64,000 bases of DNA, from the NCBI GenBank assembly GCA_948099385.1, contig CANUEZ040000024.1:25393001-25457000 (forward strand), given 5' to 3'. A program made the translations under genes and the position numbers. This DNA is from Fasciola hepatica. Lineage: Eukaryota; Platyhelminthes; Trematoda; Plagiorchiida; Fasciolidae. Of this stretch, positions 55,901 to 60,506 are shown in pieces (the first letter of the stretch is position 1; every line of letters starts with the position of its first letter). Under the pieces are notes generated by a model. It was not told the DNA's origin, searched no databases, and saw only the letters and a program-made list of their open reading frames with translations.

Positions 55901-56086
55901 CGAGGAATGACCACGAAGACACTACTTCATCTGTTTCACTATCGTGCTCTTTCCTGATTCGCCAGCACCTAAAAGTAGCAGCTTTGCCTGGCGTGAAGAT
56001 TCTTCTCGATCTGCTTTCAGCGTCTTGTCAATAACTTTTGACCGCGCAGAAGCGGCCTTTGCCTCTTTACTTTCGACACAGCCCAT
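31746..56086 (-). CDS. G-protein alpha subunit, Gi class (7 coding exons)
   Basis: GTPase subunit of a heterotrimeric G protein, acting at the inner face of the plasma membrane, where it couples seven-helix receptors to effectors (adenylate cyclase inhibition in the Gi class). Coding joins, in transcription order: 56086-55926, 55872-55731, 55698-55544, 55507-55379, 55349-55220, 42250-42097, 31936-31746. All introns are GT-AG and phases agree, giving 353 residues (family usually 354-355). Visible are MGC at the N-terminus (N-myristoyl and palmitoyl sites), P-loop GAGESGKST (40-48), switch I RVKTTG with Arg177 and Thr180, switch II DVGGQR with Gln203, NKRD (268-271), TCAT (323-326) and the C-terminal KDCGLF with Cys350. 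The cysteine four from the end and the CGLF ending argue for Gi rather than Go, Gs or Gq. Introns are 53, 32, 36, 29, 12,969 and 10,160 bp. It looks intact. Confidence 0.93.
34640..35112 (-). repeat. SINE/LINE-tail cluster inserted in LINE copy B2
   Basis: From right to left on the minus strand it contains a LINE 3'-tail-like segment (about 35060-34930: 'TTACTGTTTAACTCTGTACAA' with CGACGATGG), a tRNA-like unit (34925-34848) and a non-coding body. Parts of the body recur at 52310-52370 and 54505-54590. ATGGTTGCG appears on both sides (34664-34672, 35114-35122), a possible target duplication. The surrounding LINE protein resumes immediately after it. Confidence 0.6.
34848..34925 (-). repeat. 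tRNA-like SINE head (Ser/Leu-type box A)
   Basis: On the minus strand the acceptor-like stem ACCGGTG/CACCGGT pairs 7 of 7. TGGTCGAGTAGTTTAGAGCG resembles box A of serine/leucine-type tRNAs, and GGTTCGAACCT is a good box B. The anticodon region is degenerate, so this is a tRNA-derived SINE component rather than a tRNA gene. Confidence 0.5.
35591..36059. other. Intron sequence, nothing recognised
   Basis: This is G-alpha intron 6 DNA with no motif I can assign. Confidence 0.4.
36279..37139 (+). CDS. LINE endonuclease ORF (copy 1, 5' half)
   Basis: An open frame of about 286 codons. After a low-complexity leader of roughly 110 residues it has an apurinic-type endonuclease fold: '[17 protein letters not shown]', '[17 protein letters not shown]', '[19 protein letters not shown]', '[13 protein letters not shown]' and '[13 protein letters not shown]' with the GDFN catalytic site. 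Such domains nick target DNA to prime insertion. The frame ends soon after GDFN, before the SDH-type C-terminal motif, so the domain is truncated by frameshift and by the junction at 37196. The start used is uncertain because several in-frame alternatives exist. Confidence 0.75.
   Translation: MVGHPSSTRPTSPMNCTITKNSILHRSSRRIIRTALPIASSGVGSDKWATAQSSLYFIQPLSSALNHPSLPHLSTHNAPTDNTVDTRNDSLSNSVGNNPLSGNSHFPNPRQPLNLDSFNVRTLMQAGQKACLALTLDSLKIDVCCLSETRIQDSNSVIQLTAPGISSRYILRTSGDEAARAVGQRGVGIVLTDKADAALLDWIPVNSRLCAVRLQGSVDVRKDSCVKRNLFVVSAYAPTNCGSDAQKDEFCDEFDTLVRSSKGSDIVVLAGDFNAQVVKLIASEAC
37197..39195 (+). mobile_element. Inserted segment X (gypsy-like fragment), copy 1
   Basis: A 2-kb block separates the LINE halves. 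Near its end, at about 39080-39165, the plus strand reads '[17 protein letters not shown]', which resembles the zinc-binding N-terminus of a Ty3/gypsy integrase. Near 38330-38400 there is '[10 protein letters not shown]', another possible pol remnant. The rest has short frames with no recognised motif. It recurs at 42316-44314 with very few differences. Confidence 0.5.
39641..41467 (+). CDS. LINE reverse transcriptase ORF, copy 1 (608 aa)
   Basis: An uninterrupted frame for the reverse transcriptase and C-terminal domain of an RTE-like LINE. Motifs in order: '[17 protein letters not shown]', '[20 protein letters not shown]', '[19 protein letters not shown]' (about residue 197), '[16 protein letters not shown]', '[15 protein letters not shown]', the catalytic YADD at 328-331, '[20 protein letters not shown]' and '[16 protein letters not shown]', and near the end '[20 protein letters not shown]'. 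All catalytic residues are present. The upstream linker (39196-39619) has stops, so the domain is no longer continuous with an endonuclease. ATG 39641 is simply the first in frame. It is antisense to the G-alpha gene. Confidence 0.85.
   Translation: MEIAAASGNSQRLFKPIRDTGGRRIQVSETICDRNGEPIHSKQQRLDRWAEYFKEQSGWPRASVVTPVSTTATPWVVSLEPLSEVEVGSCIRLLRRGKAARPDELPPVLFKMGDEALIKSLTTLIRDIWNQERTPLIWSESLIVLIFKKGIRNDCSNHREISLIPIVTKVLASILLHRLTPARERNVREQQAGFRLGRGCIDQIFTLRRLLETRHTHRRPTIMLFLDLKGVFDSLDRTALFSVLHRKDMPQKFVNLLRSLYSDTSGHVTVYGELSDPFETTSGVRQGCPISPSLFNFVMDEIMESAQQNLPDVGVELGNSGKLCDLDYADDVVCLLESTEHVQRALDNLARAVAPFGMRFAPSKCKVMLQDWTSTIPSLMLDGEMLSVVDRFSYLGSCVTTDGSTVVEVSTRISKARAAYAGLKHLWRRPDISLKLKGRVYCAAVRSVLLYGCETGGLRVEDIRHLEVFDHRCFRSIAKIGWNSRVSNDEVRKRVLGTNSENVLSQRIQLTRLRWLGHVLRMTSTRLPYRVLFSVPPREWKKPRGGQQMTWQRGMRKCTADLGKVGALRLRGWGPKDPSTSWLQTLKDMAANREQWRSCCHFLLNQND
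41655..42096. other. Intron 6 proximal DNA, no element recognised
   Basis: It lies between the end of the chimeric LINE and exon 6. No repeat or gene was recognised apart from the donor site at its right edge. Confidence 0.45.
42097..42250 (-). CDS. G-alpha exon 6
   Basis: It encodes residues 240-290 and one base of Gly291, with '[20 protein letters not shown]' and the NKRD guanine-binding box. The acceptor reads TCTGAATAG and the donor G|GTAAGT. It is an island of 154 bp with retroelement copies on both sides; the nearest begins 66 bp away. Confidence 0.92.
42316..46773 (+). mobile_element. Composite unit, copy 2 (segment X plus LINE 3' half)
   Basis: Near-identical to 37197-41654 at a constant offset of 5,119 bases. 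Differences noted by eye include 37477 T / 42596 C, 40230 G / 45349 A and a few in the 3' untranslated region. Its left edge (TTCGATGTTCTC) abuts ordinary intron sequence 66 bp from exon 6 rather than the LINE endonuclease half. Its right edge carries a GATGATAATGATGATGA tail. X occupies 42316-44314 and the LINE part 44315-46773. Confidence 0.85.
44760..46586 (+). CDS. LINE reverse transcriptase ORF, copy 2 (608 aa)
   Basis: Same length and sequence as the frame at 39641-41467 apart from one noted replacement: glycine 197 becomes aspartate, so the conserved '[10 protein letters not shown]' block reads '[10 protein letters not shown]'. That position is highly conserved among LINE reverse transcriptases, so this copy may be impaired even though the YADD box (328-331) is intact. 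No endonuclease precedes it; segment X does. It lies antisense to the G-alpha gene in its fifth intron. Confidence 0.85.
   Translation: MEIAAASGNSQRLFKPIRDTGGRRIQVSETICDRNGEPIHSKQQRLDRWAEYFKEQSGWPRASVVTPVSTTATPWVVSLEPLSEVEVGSCIRLLRRGKAARPDELPPVLFKMGDEALIKSLTTLIRDIWNQERTPLIWSESLIVLIFKKGIRNDCSNHREISLIPIVTKVLASILLHRLTPARERNVREQQAGFRLDRGCIDQIFTLRRLLETRHTHRRPTIMLFLDLKGVFDSLDRTALFSVLHRKDMPQKFVNLLRSLYSDTSGHVTVYGELSDPFETTSGVRQGCPISPSLFNFVMDEIMESAQQNLPDVGVELGNSGKLCDLDYADDVVCLLESTEHVQRALDNLARAVAPFGMRFAPSKCKVMLQDWTSTIPSLMLDGEMLSVVDRFSYLGSCVTTDGSTVVEVSTRISKARAAYAGLKHLWRRPDISLKLKGRVYCAAVRSVLLYGCETGGLRVEDIRHLEVFDHRCFRSIAKIGWNSRVSNDEVRKRVLGTNSENVLSQRIQLTRLRWLGHVLRMTSTRLPYRVLFSVPPREWKKPRGGQQMTWQRGMRKCTADLGKVGALRLRGWGPKDPSTSWLQTLKDMAANREQWRSCCHFLLNQND
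46880..47304 (+). mobile_element. Gypsy integrase relic, left part
   Basis: The plus strand reads '[20 protein letters not shown]', '[13 protein letters not shown]', '[11 protein letters not shown]' and, in another frame, '[18 protein letters not shown]', then '[12 protein letters not shown]'. This is the catalytic core and following part of a gypsy integrase. The relic is cut at 47304 by the insertion of a younger LTR element; the other side begins at 52002. Confidence 0.65.
47305..47746 (+). repeat. 5' LTR
   Basis: 442 bp, TGTAAC...GTTACA. A TATATAA box at 47659-47665 is the likely core promoter element. The stretch to 47665 is also an open frame, identical to the coding tail of the polyprotein in the right LTR. 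Confidence 0.88.
47659..47665 (+). promoter_or_regulatory. TATA box of the LTR promoter
   Basis: TATATAA in the sequence GGCCTATATAATTG, about 80 bases before the LTR end, at the expected place for the U3/R boundary signal. The equivalent site in the right LTR is 51914-51920. Confidence 0.6.
47772..51920 (+). CDS. Gag-pol polyprotein of the LTR retrotransposon
   Basis: A single frame of 1,382 residues from the first ATG after the primer site (47772). Domains in order: Gag with one CCHC knuckle (214-227, '[14 protein letters not shown]'), aspartic protease (VVDTGAG, Asp263), reverse transcriptase with YGDD at 565-568, RNase H ('[16 protein letters not shown]', Asp715), integrase zinc finger from about 925 ('[20 protein letters not shown]', 'CPDCQ') and integrase core with Asp990, Asp1050 and Glu1086 (DD35E), then a GPY/F-type module ('[17 protein letters not shown]'). 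No stop or frameshift separates gag from pol. The last 120 codons lie in the right LTR, are rich in Arg, Gln, Gly and Thr, and end at a TAA that is part of the TATA box. It is probably able to make the full enzyme set. Confidence 0.9.
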   Translation: MKFPWPVAFADGDVEEWITDFERIAACNGVKGDTPLLAALGALLTGRAKAVYDLKMGGKTSPTYREVRAGLVKEFTQEGDRQKAMDRFSTARYDSTQDPVVHYQYLLRQLSIGLPGASGVTRERLVRDRFVQSMAPDVQGRLRMAIACGVNDTERLCMIVRAAQEEVTVSRLEQSDLESTLQKMSEEIAQLKLELNRQTQRNNDAMTHGTRRRCFACGKVGHFARFCPEKRFSSCLSLSTFKSRGVPMVEIRIGGERKMAVVDTGAGVSVTPRVEGIVVRPCEIRVRAVGGEALRVAGKQQLTVQIGDVRVTHEMLLVEGVAETIVGVDLLERVGAKIDFEAHRMRVGEKDVELQSRWGRLNRVGIVKTSSVPGCPVPCVRQCLERYAELFSTPDDEYGFCDWQEHRINLVPGAVCKPVYRRLPRKVVPEVEKQVRDMLSKGIIQESTSPYSSPVLLTRKSDGTYRFCVDFRELNRVTIKDAFPMPLTEEIFEQLHDAKVLSLIDLRSGYWQLPVLVSDREKTAFCVNGKQYEFLRMPFGLCNAPATFRRLLLQVLENLDGVVVYGDDIVVFSRTIDGHVSRLSAVLERIKSAGLKLSAKKCQIARDKIVCLGHIVGGGKLQPLPEKAETIRGFPSPKSKRQLRSFLGLVGYDSKFVPNFAQKAGVLFQLLRKDKKFEWTSDAEAAFRKLKESATNPRNCLTIPKPHEKFTVAVDASDVGIGAVLSQPSGVIEYASRLLTSAERKYSTTERECLAIVWALEKWRTYLIATNFCIKTDHKPLTWLMTTRDPRGRLARWAYRLQEFTFTIEHVNGRENEIPDALSRPIPDDQLPAEAIPVNRLMSNEGVFSHQRNDSLVRTVCSHLQAKTRPEGSSPALRDLLKIWERLHAEDGKLFVDVDVRQGLRPRRLPFVPEAVREEAIQLAHDSAHIGQQRVFELLRRRVFWPTMRHDVDDYIRTCPDCQRNREHATATPPMQPIEAQRVFQSWGLDIFGPLPVSVTGNRYIMTMVDHVSRWVEAIPIPDQTGDTVSRVFVDNVVARFGVPETVITDQGPCFESKKFRDMLEQWRIRRIRTSPYHPQANGMTERFNRTLKEWLNNHGSDWQEGLSEILLSYRATNHSTTGTTPFELVFGQEPRTRLDVWLNMKNDKPLTTRERRHLEKVAVQQTRIAQSRNKARYDRRNQTQKWDPFMSGQLVKVRNRNRPAVAGPGASKFHKRWSGPYTVLERKNSSFKIDQGPQGKWVNGCDLAPWHVRTECFKGRASVTGNAGARERRKHQGERTNQTRATDKRTGGEYVGGVPKQAKGGIPTTREEAAGSPATSKIAQVKGCRLSRQLRQSDQPKGNDGQEKQAIGHRQLDRTQPNRSSSGNSNLGAAQSGKRPI
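51560..52001 (+). repeat. 3' LTR
   Basis: 442 bp and identical by eye to the left LTR. Its first 361 bp are also the coding end of the polyprotein, read in the same frame. Confidence 0.88.
52006..52270 (+). mobile_element. Continuation of the interrupted gypsy relic (weak)
   Basis: It directly follows the target duplication of the young LTR element, so it should continue the relic at 46880-47304. I see no clear integrase motif, so the assignment rests on position only. Confidence 0.35.
52310..52374. repeat. Dispersed short repeat
   Basis: CAGTGGGAGGGGTAGACCCC...GGCCCACTGCACTA...GATAGCCGGCAACC matches, with changes, 34675-34740 (CAGTGGAAGGGGCATTTACC...GCCCATTGCACTA...GATAACCGGCAGCC). The short copy and lack of coding suggest a SINE fragment. 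Confidence 0.5.
52375..53700 (-). mobile_element. RTE-like LINE 3' relic, copy A3, with nested SINE
   Basis: Minus-strand 3' end of the family-A LINE. It retains '[20 protein letters not shown]', '[20 protein letters not shown]' and 'CFLSIARI' at 53668-53483. After an interruption it continues '[17 protein letters not shown]' and '[20 protein letters not shown]' at about 52680-52540. The 3' untranslated part (52375-52540) matches that of copy A2 (26263-26470). It is interrupted at about 52871-53450 by other DNA, including a SINE with a 17-bp target duplication. It is the only sizeable LINE in these introns in sense orientation to the G-alpha gene. Confidence 0.7.
52881..53291 (+). mobile_element. 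tRNA-derived SINE insertion with 17-bp target duplication
   Basis: AACTCAATCAGAATTAT occurs at both ends (52881-52897, 53275-53291). The inserted DNA contains a tRNA-like unit at about 53169-53238 with GTGGCGTAGTAGTAAC as box A and GTGTTCAAACCC as box B. Around it are 29-base inverted repeats at 53032-53060 and 53251-53279. It sits inside LINE relic A3. Confidence 0.65.
53701..54119. other. Intron sequence, nothing recognised
   Basis: It lies beyond the LINE relic. Some open frames occur but none has a motif I know. Confidence 0.35.
54120..54610. repeat. SINE-like dispersed repeat
   Basis: It starts with ACCGGTGGTGGTCGAGTG, the same head as the tRNA-like unit at 34925-34848 read on the minus strand. 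It ends with GGGGTGGAAACCCACATGAAGTCCCAGTAGGTCAGG...GTCTACCACCAAGTG, matching 34774-34846. The middle was not recognised. Confidence 0.45.
54800..54990. repeat. Dispersed repeat, related to 23380-23615
   Basis: A diverged second copy of the repeat described at 23380. A C-run (CCCCCCCTCCCGCCCC) follows at about 54990-55005. Confidence 0.5.
55220..55349 (-). CDS. G-alpha exon 5
   Basis: It encodes residues 196-239 with '[20 protein letters not shown]' (switch II; Gln203 is the catalytic glutamine). The donor CG|GTATGT opens the 12,969-bp fifth intron. Confidence 0.92.
55379..55507 (-). CDS. G-alpha exon 4
   Basis: It encodes residues 153-195 and two bases of Lys196. It contains '[18 protein letters not shown]', the switch I segment with Arg177 (GTP hydrolysis) and Thr180 (magnesium). 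It is followed by a 29-bp intron (GTAAGC...TTTTTAG), the shortest here. Confidence 0.92.
55544..55698 (-). CDS. G-alpha exon 3
   Basis: It encodes residues 102-152 and two bases of Tyr153, the rest of the helical domain, including '[19 protein letters not shown]' and 'FQLNDSAS'. It is followed by a 36-bp intron (GTATGT...ATATAG). Confidence 0.92.
55731..55872 (-). CDS. G-alpha exon 2
   Basis: It completes Lys54 and encodes residues 55-101 (start of the helical domain: '[19 protein letters not shown]'). It is followed by a 32-bp intron (GTAATC...TTTCTAG) in phase 0. Confidence 0.92.
55926..56086 (-). CDS. G-alpha exon 1
   Basis: It encodes residues 1-53 and two bases of codon 54. The ATG at 56086-56084 starts MGCVES, matching the N-myristoylation pattern, and no in-frame upstream extension is needed. 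It contains the P-loop that in vertebrate Gi genes is divided between two exons. The donor is AA|GTAGTG, and the following intron of 53 bp ends TTCAATAG. Confidence 0.92.
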
Positions 56087-56153
56087 TATTCACAAGGTGC
56101 TCCTATTAGACGCACAAAACGAAGCCCGCTATTGCGCCACGTCAAGGCCAGAC
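56087..56153 (-). promoter_or_regulatory. Short leader between the CR1 end and the G-alpha start codon
   Basis: Only 67 bp separate the G-alpha ATG from the 3' end repeat of a CR1-like LINE in the same orientation. I see no TATA box here. The 5' untranslated region must either be this short, start within the LINE, or be spliced in from further upstream. Confidence 0.4.
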
Positions 56154-56454
56154 CAGTTCAGTTCAGTTCAGTTCAGTTCAGTTTGCACAGGACAGGTAAT
56201 GGCCACGGCCAATCGAGCGTCCAGAATTCCTTCGATGGTATGCACACCAGTTATGCACCCACCACTACCGAGTGTATTTCGTCGAATCCCCGCTAAAAAT
56301 GAGAGGGAAACGGAAAACCTCATCGCACATCAACTGCGAGAGACATTATGCATCGTGAGCGTTCACTGAGACAGTATGCAATGAGGGAAAAAGTCTGCTA
56401 AAACATACTCCAGAAGGACCACAGTGCTACCCGTCATCCATCTAGTTGATATTC

Positions 56455-59382
56455 TTAAGGCTCACTACAAGGAAAGATCTCGTACCACTTGCGATCAAGG
56501 GCACATTTGAAGGATTGGACTGTCTGCAGATCTACCATTTCACCAGGCAGACCGTTCCAACTGTTCACAACCCTGTTGCTGAAGAAGTGCGATCTAGCCA
56601 TCAACCTAGATCGGGCTTTTATCAATCTCTTTTCGTGTCCCCTTGTTCTGGAGTCTACGGCCACTTGGAATAGACTATCTGGTCTGAGGCCAGAAAAGCC
56701 CTTCATTACCTTGAACGTTTCTATGAGATCTCCTCGACTTCTCCTCCTTTCCAACGAGAAGAGATTCAGGTCACAGAGTCTCTGCTCGTAAGTCTTACCC
56801 CTCTGCCCTTCAACCATCCGCGTGGCGAGACGTTGGACTTTCTCTAGGCAGGCGGCGTCCTTTTTGTAGAAGGGTGACCAAGCCTGCACACTACCTTCTA
56901 AGTGAGGTCGTACTATAGCCATGTAAATAGGTACGAATACCTCCGGCTTCCGGCAAGACAAAGCCGATCGCAGTCTAAAGAGCTCCCCACGAGCCTTATG
57001 CGCAGCCGCGTTGCACTGCTCCGACCATTTGAAGTCACTTTTCATGATGATCCCCAGGTCTTTAACCCTACTGGCTGCCTCTACGGTGAACAGCCCTTGA
57101 TCATGAGCGACAGTTAGGCTCTCTGTTGCCCTTGACAACAAATGGCTTTTTTGAGCGTTTAGAGGTAAGTCCCATTTGTATGCCCAGTTTAGGACGGTGC
57201 CTATTTCCCTGCCCAAGTCTGCCCTACCCTTAGATCCAACAATCTTCACATCATCCGCAAAAATAAAGCTGGGCGATTGAAGAGTGGATGCTAGGTCATT
57301 AATAAATAACAAGAATAGGACCGGGCCTAGGACGGATCCCTGAGGTACACCACTGGTGACGTTCACCAAACTGGAGCACCTGTCCCCCACTTTGACGTAA
57401 AACGTCCTGTGGGATAGGAAGTCCTCCAGCCACCTATATACTGGCCCACCTATCCCGAAAGTCTCCATCTTGCATAGCAAAAGACGATGATTAACGGAGT
57501 CGAACGCCTTGCTAAAGTCGAGGTAACATGCCTCAACATGCTTACCTTCGTCCAGTCGTCGAGTTACTTCATCTAAGAAGCACAGGAGATTGGTCAGGCA
57601 AGATCTATTTTTCAGGAATCCGTGTTGCGCCGGGCTTAGCATGGAGTGCTGCAGTAAGTGCTGGCAGATATGAGCACGGATGATCTTCTCGAGAACTTTA
57701 CAGAGAATGCTAGTTAGGCTTACCGGCCTGTAGTTCTGCACATCCGACTTAGGCCCACTCTTATGTATTGCCACGACTGCCGCGACTTTCCAGTCCTGAG
57801 GCAGCTTTCCCTGGTCCAACGTGGATCTATACAATCTGCATACCGATGGAGCTATGATATCCGCCAACGGCTTGATGATAGCTGGATGAATGCCATCTGG
57901 GCCCGCTGACTTGTGGCTGTTTAACTCCTGTAGGTACTTACGCACGCATTCCTCTGAAAGATCTAGCTCGTTTAACTGAGGAGGATGTATCAGCGCCAGA
58001 TCTACTAGTACCCCACTATCTATCCTATGTACACTACCAAAGTATTCCCCCAGGGCGTCTGCTTTGCCCTGGTCGTCAGTGACAATACCATATTCTCTAG
58101 TGGATAGCGGACCTACGGCATTTCTTGTTGAGCCTTTAGACTGTACATAGCTGTAGAACTTCTTCGGCTGTTGTCTTACAGACTGGGCCAATTTCAGCTC
58201 AAATTCCCGTTTAGAAGTTCTCAAAAGGCTTACAGTCTCGTTTCTCAGCTTCGTATAGCGATTCCAGGCTAGCTGACTGCCGGAAGCTTTGTACTTGTTC
58301 CAATAGCGGTTTCTACGTCTGATGGCCTTGGCTATTGCAGCCTTCCACCACATGGGCTTGCCCTCCCCACTCCTTCGTTTTAGGGGTGCGAACTCTTCCT
58401 GTAGGGCAGTCAGGGATCCTTTTATGGCCTGCCAGCGCTCCTCCACAGTAGCCTCCTCTGGCGCGTCCCAGGTCAAACCCATCGCCCTGTTACGAAGCCT
58501 ATCTATGTCCATACTACCGAAATTCCTAATCAGCCTTGAGGGTACCTTCGGTTGCCGCATGCATAGAACTATTTTGACACACACGTGGTCACTCTTTCCC
58601 AGCGGTGCACAATAATGCAGTCCAGCCACATCGTTGGGGAAGTTCGTTATAGCTAGATCCAGCAGGGATGGAACGCATCCAGTCCTATATCTGGTATTCT
58701 CCCTAATATGCTGATGCAACGCATTGTCATGCAGCCATTCTAAGTAGCTTTGCTCCTCCGATCCCGGCACGCAGACCTCAGCCACCCAGTCGATGTGCGG
58801 AAGATTGAAGTCACCCACTATGAGGGTCTTTTGTGCGTCCTTAACTAGTTCAGTCAAAGTCCGCAGCAAGCAAACGTCCTCTTCGTGGTTTGTGCTTGGT
58901 GCCCTGTAGACACAGACGACGTTAACCCTTCTGCCTGGAAGGATGATCGTAACAGCGCATAGCTGGATATTGCGAGTGCACATCTTGGTCTGGGACTCAA
59001 GGTGGTTTGCACCTGACCTAACAAGGATGGCTACTCCACCACCAAGGCAATCTTGTTCCCGATCCTGCCTGTAGGCTGCAAAGCTATTACTTATTAGGCC
59101 TGGCACATGGTCTTCTTCAGAAAGCCACGTTTCCGTGACGGCAACTATTGATGCTTTCTGTTCGTCAGCGGTTTTGGCAAGTTCCGCCCATTTGTTTCTA
59201 ATACTACACGCGTTAGTATATAACACCACCGCGTTTGCTCCGTCGCCTAGGTGTCTTTTTTCATTCATTCCTGACTGTTTCTCAGGCGCAACGCCTGAGA
59301 TGACGGCACGTTTTTTGCTTCCGATGTCCCCACTGGGGTGCATGAAGCCGGCTGATGGTCCAGAATTTCTGACGACTCCCAA
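56455..59382 (-). CDS. CR1 ORF2, endonuclease-reverse transcriptase (about 975 aa)
   Basis: An open frame with both enzymatic domains of a CR1-type LINE. The endonuclease spans about residues 52-270: 'LYTNACSIRNKW' (Asn57), 'VAVTETWLSEEDH' (Glu85), 'IVGDFNLPHIDW' (Asp191, Asn193) and 'GKSDHVCVK' (SDH 264-266). Reverse transcriptase follows: 'HKSAGPDGIHPAIIKPL', 'NYRPVSLTSILCKVLEKII', 'AQHGFLKNRSCLTNLLCFLD', 'YLDFSKAFDSVNHRLLL', 'GVPQGSVLGPVLFLLFIND' and FADD at 708-711. The C-terminal 'DLNLFSLERRRSRGDLIETF' block is also present. No stop or frameshift is seen and all catalytic residues are present. The first residues may be out of the true protein: the frame opens with TTG and the first ATG is at residue 14. 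Confidence 0.88.
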   Translation of the reverse strand: MGVVRNSGPSAGFMHPSGDIGSKKRAVISGVAPEKQSGMNEKRHLGDGANAVVLYTNACSIRNKWAELAKTADEQKASIVAVTETWLSEEDHVPGLISNSFAAYRQDREQDCLGGGVAILVRSGANHLESQTKMCTRNIQLCAVTIILPGRRVNVVCVYRAPSTNHEEDVCLLRTLTELVKDAQKTLIVGDFNLPHIDWVAEVCVPGSEEQSYLEWLHDNALHQHIRENTRYRTGCVPSLLDLAITNFPNDVAGLHYCAPLGKSDHVCVKIVLCMRQPKVPSRLIRNFGSMDIDRLRNRAMGLTWDAPEEATVEERWQAIKGSLTALQEEFAPLKRRSGEGKPMWWKAAIAKAIRRRNRYWNKYKASGSQLAWNRYTKLRNETVSLLRTSKREFELKLAQSVRQQPKKFYSYVQSKGSTRNAVGPLSTREYGIVTDDQGKADALGEYFGSVHRIDSGVLVDLALIHPPQLNELDLSEECVRKYLQELNSHKSAGPDGIHPAIIKPLADIIAPSVCRLYRSTLDQGKLPQDWKVAAVVAIHKSGPKSDVQNYRPVSLTSILCKVLEKIIRAHICQHLLQHSMLSPAQHGFLKNRSCLTNLLCFLDEVTRRLDEGKHVEACYLDFSKAFDSVNHRLLLCKMETFGIGGPVYRWLEDFLSHRTFYVKVGDRCSSLVNVTSGVPQGSVLGPVLFLLFINDLASTLQSPSFIFADDVKIVGSKGRADLGREIGTVLNWAYKWDLPLNAQKSHLLSRATESLTVAHDQGLFTVEAASRVKDLGIIMKSDFKWSEQCNAAAHKARGELFRLRSALSCRKPEVFVPIYMAIVRPHLEGSVQAWSPFYKKDAACLEKVQRLATRMVEGQRGKTYEQRLCDLNLFSLERRRSRGDLIETFKVMKGFSGLRPDSLFQVAVDSRTRGHEKRLIKARSRLMARSHFFSNRVVNSWNGLPGEMVDLQTVQSFKCALDRKWYEIFPCSEP

Positions 59383-60506
59383 TCCATCTCTATAGGAGTG
59401 GCCACAACATCCAGCCTGGCAGGGATCACGCTGTCATCTATCTTCGGGTAGCACTGCCAATTTTCGTCTTCCAGCGCATCTTCAATTACAACTATTAGCG
59501 ACCCCGCACGCGGCTTCTTTACTATTGCCGGGGTCGGGGCCTGAGAGCCGAGTACGGCATTCCGCTGAGCTTTTAGGTTTCTCACCAGCGCCCTGGCTGG
59601 TCGAGCAAGGATACCTCTTGGGGCTAGACCACCGGGCCTTACCCTATGTTCGTCCGGCACAATCTGGTATCTGCCCTTTGTAATCTGAGCTACTACCGCT
59701 GCCCTCGCCAGCAGTCTATCCCGGGTAGCCTCATCAGCGAACTCCACCAGTATTGGTCTCGCACGAAGTTCGCCTTTGTTCCCCAGTGGTGACTTCCATG
59801 TCCCCACCCTGTGCACCCTTCTTAGAGTAGGAGGGTACGGAACACCTGCGATTCGCAGTATGTCGCAGACCCTCCTCCTGTCAATGTCTCTCCTGGCCTT
59901 CGATTCCCTTATAAAGGGTTCTTCCTGGTTTAGGATCAGAAGCCTGTGGCTTGAGACCCTGCCCATCGACAAGACCTGCCTCTGCAGGTCCTTCACCTTG
60001 TTTTCTAATACCAGAAGAGCAGGGTCATCCACCCTAGCCAACCCATCTTTCGCTCTATTACAGTCTCCCTTCTTTTTGACCTGCCTCTCCCTTCTCGGCT
60101 TCTGCTCGGTCCACTGGCCCTCGTCGGTCTGCTTCAAAGGAGTGGAGGCAACGACCGCCTGGCAAGCCTTCGGAACTGGTTCATTCGCTCGGATGATCGT
60201 CCTCTCGGGTGTTTATACTACTTCCGCAAACGACTTACTACAACCTGCTTGCGGTGGTTTGGGGCTTACAACCGAGGTACTACTTGGTGGACGTTGGTCC
60301 TGCAGTTTAAAGGCCAGGCTGGCCGCCTCCTTGCAGGGGGCACAGACCCATTCAGCCCATGGGTTCTGTTTATAAAGGACATAAATGTCCTTTGCTATCC
60401 TTGAACACCTTGGGTGAGCCCATCTCTTGCATATCTCGCATTCTATACCGTTTACCACTCGTTTTCCGCACTTGGGTGCTAGACACGGGTCGGAAACGCG
60501 TGTCAT
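59265..60506 (-). pseudogene. CR1 ORF1 (PHD-type zinc finger protein), one in-frame stop
   Basis: The N-terminal 97 codons (60506-60213) carry a PHD-like C4HC3 finger: 'CLAPKCGKRVV', 'CEICKRWAHPRCS', 'WVCAPC'. A TAA at 60215-60213 interrupts the frame. The same frame then continues for 25 codons and a further 290 to 59265, with a basic 'KPRRERQVKKKGD' stretch and an RNA-binding-like middle region ('ICDILRIAGVP'-type segment: 'VCDILRIAGVPYPPTLRR'). ORF1 proteins of CR1-type LINEs bind element RNA. If the stop is real this copy cannot make full ORF1. ORF1 overlaps the start of ORF2 by about 118 bp in another frame. Confidence 0.75.

Noticed and set aside
31746..56086. G-alpha exons as a processed or dead pseudogene
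   Set aside because: Introns are present with correct GT-AG sites and matching phases, and no stop or frameshift occurs in 353 codons.
56154..56183. CAGTT array as an independent microsatellite
   Set aside because: The same pentamer ends the second CR1 copy at 60845, so it is the element's 3' terminal repeat.
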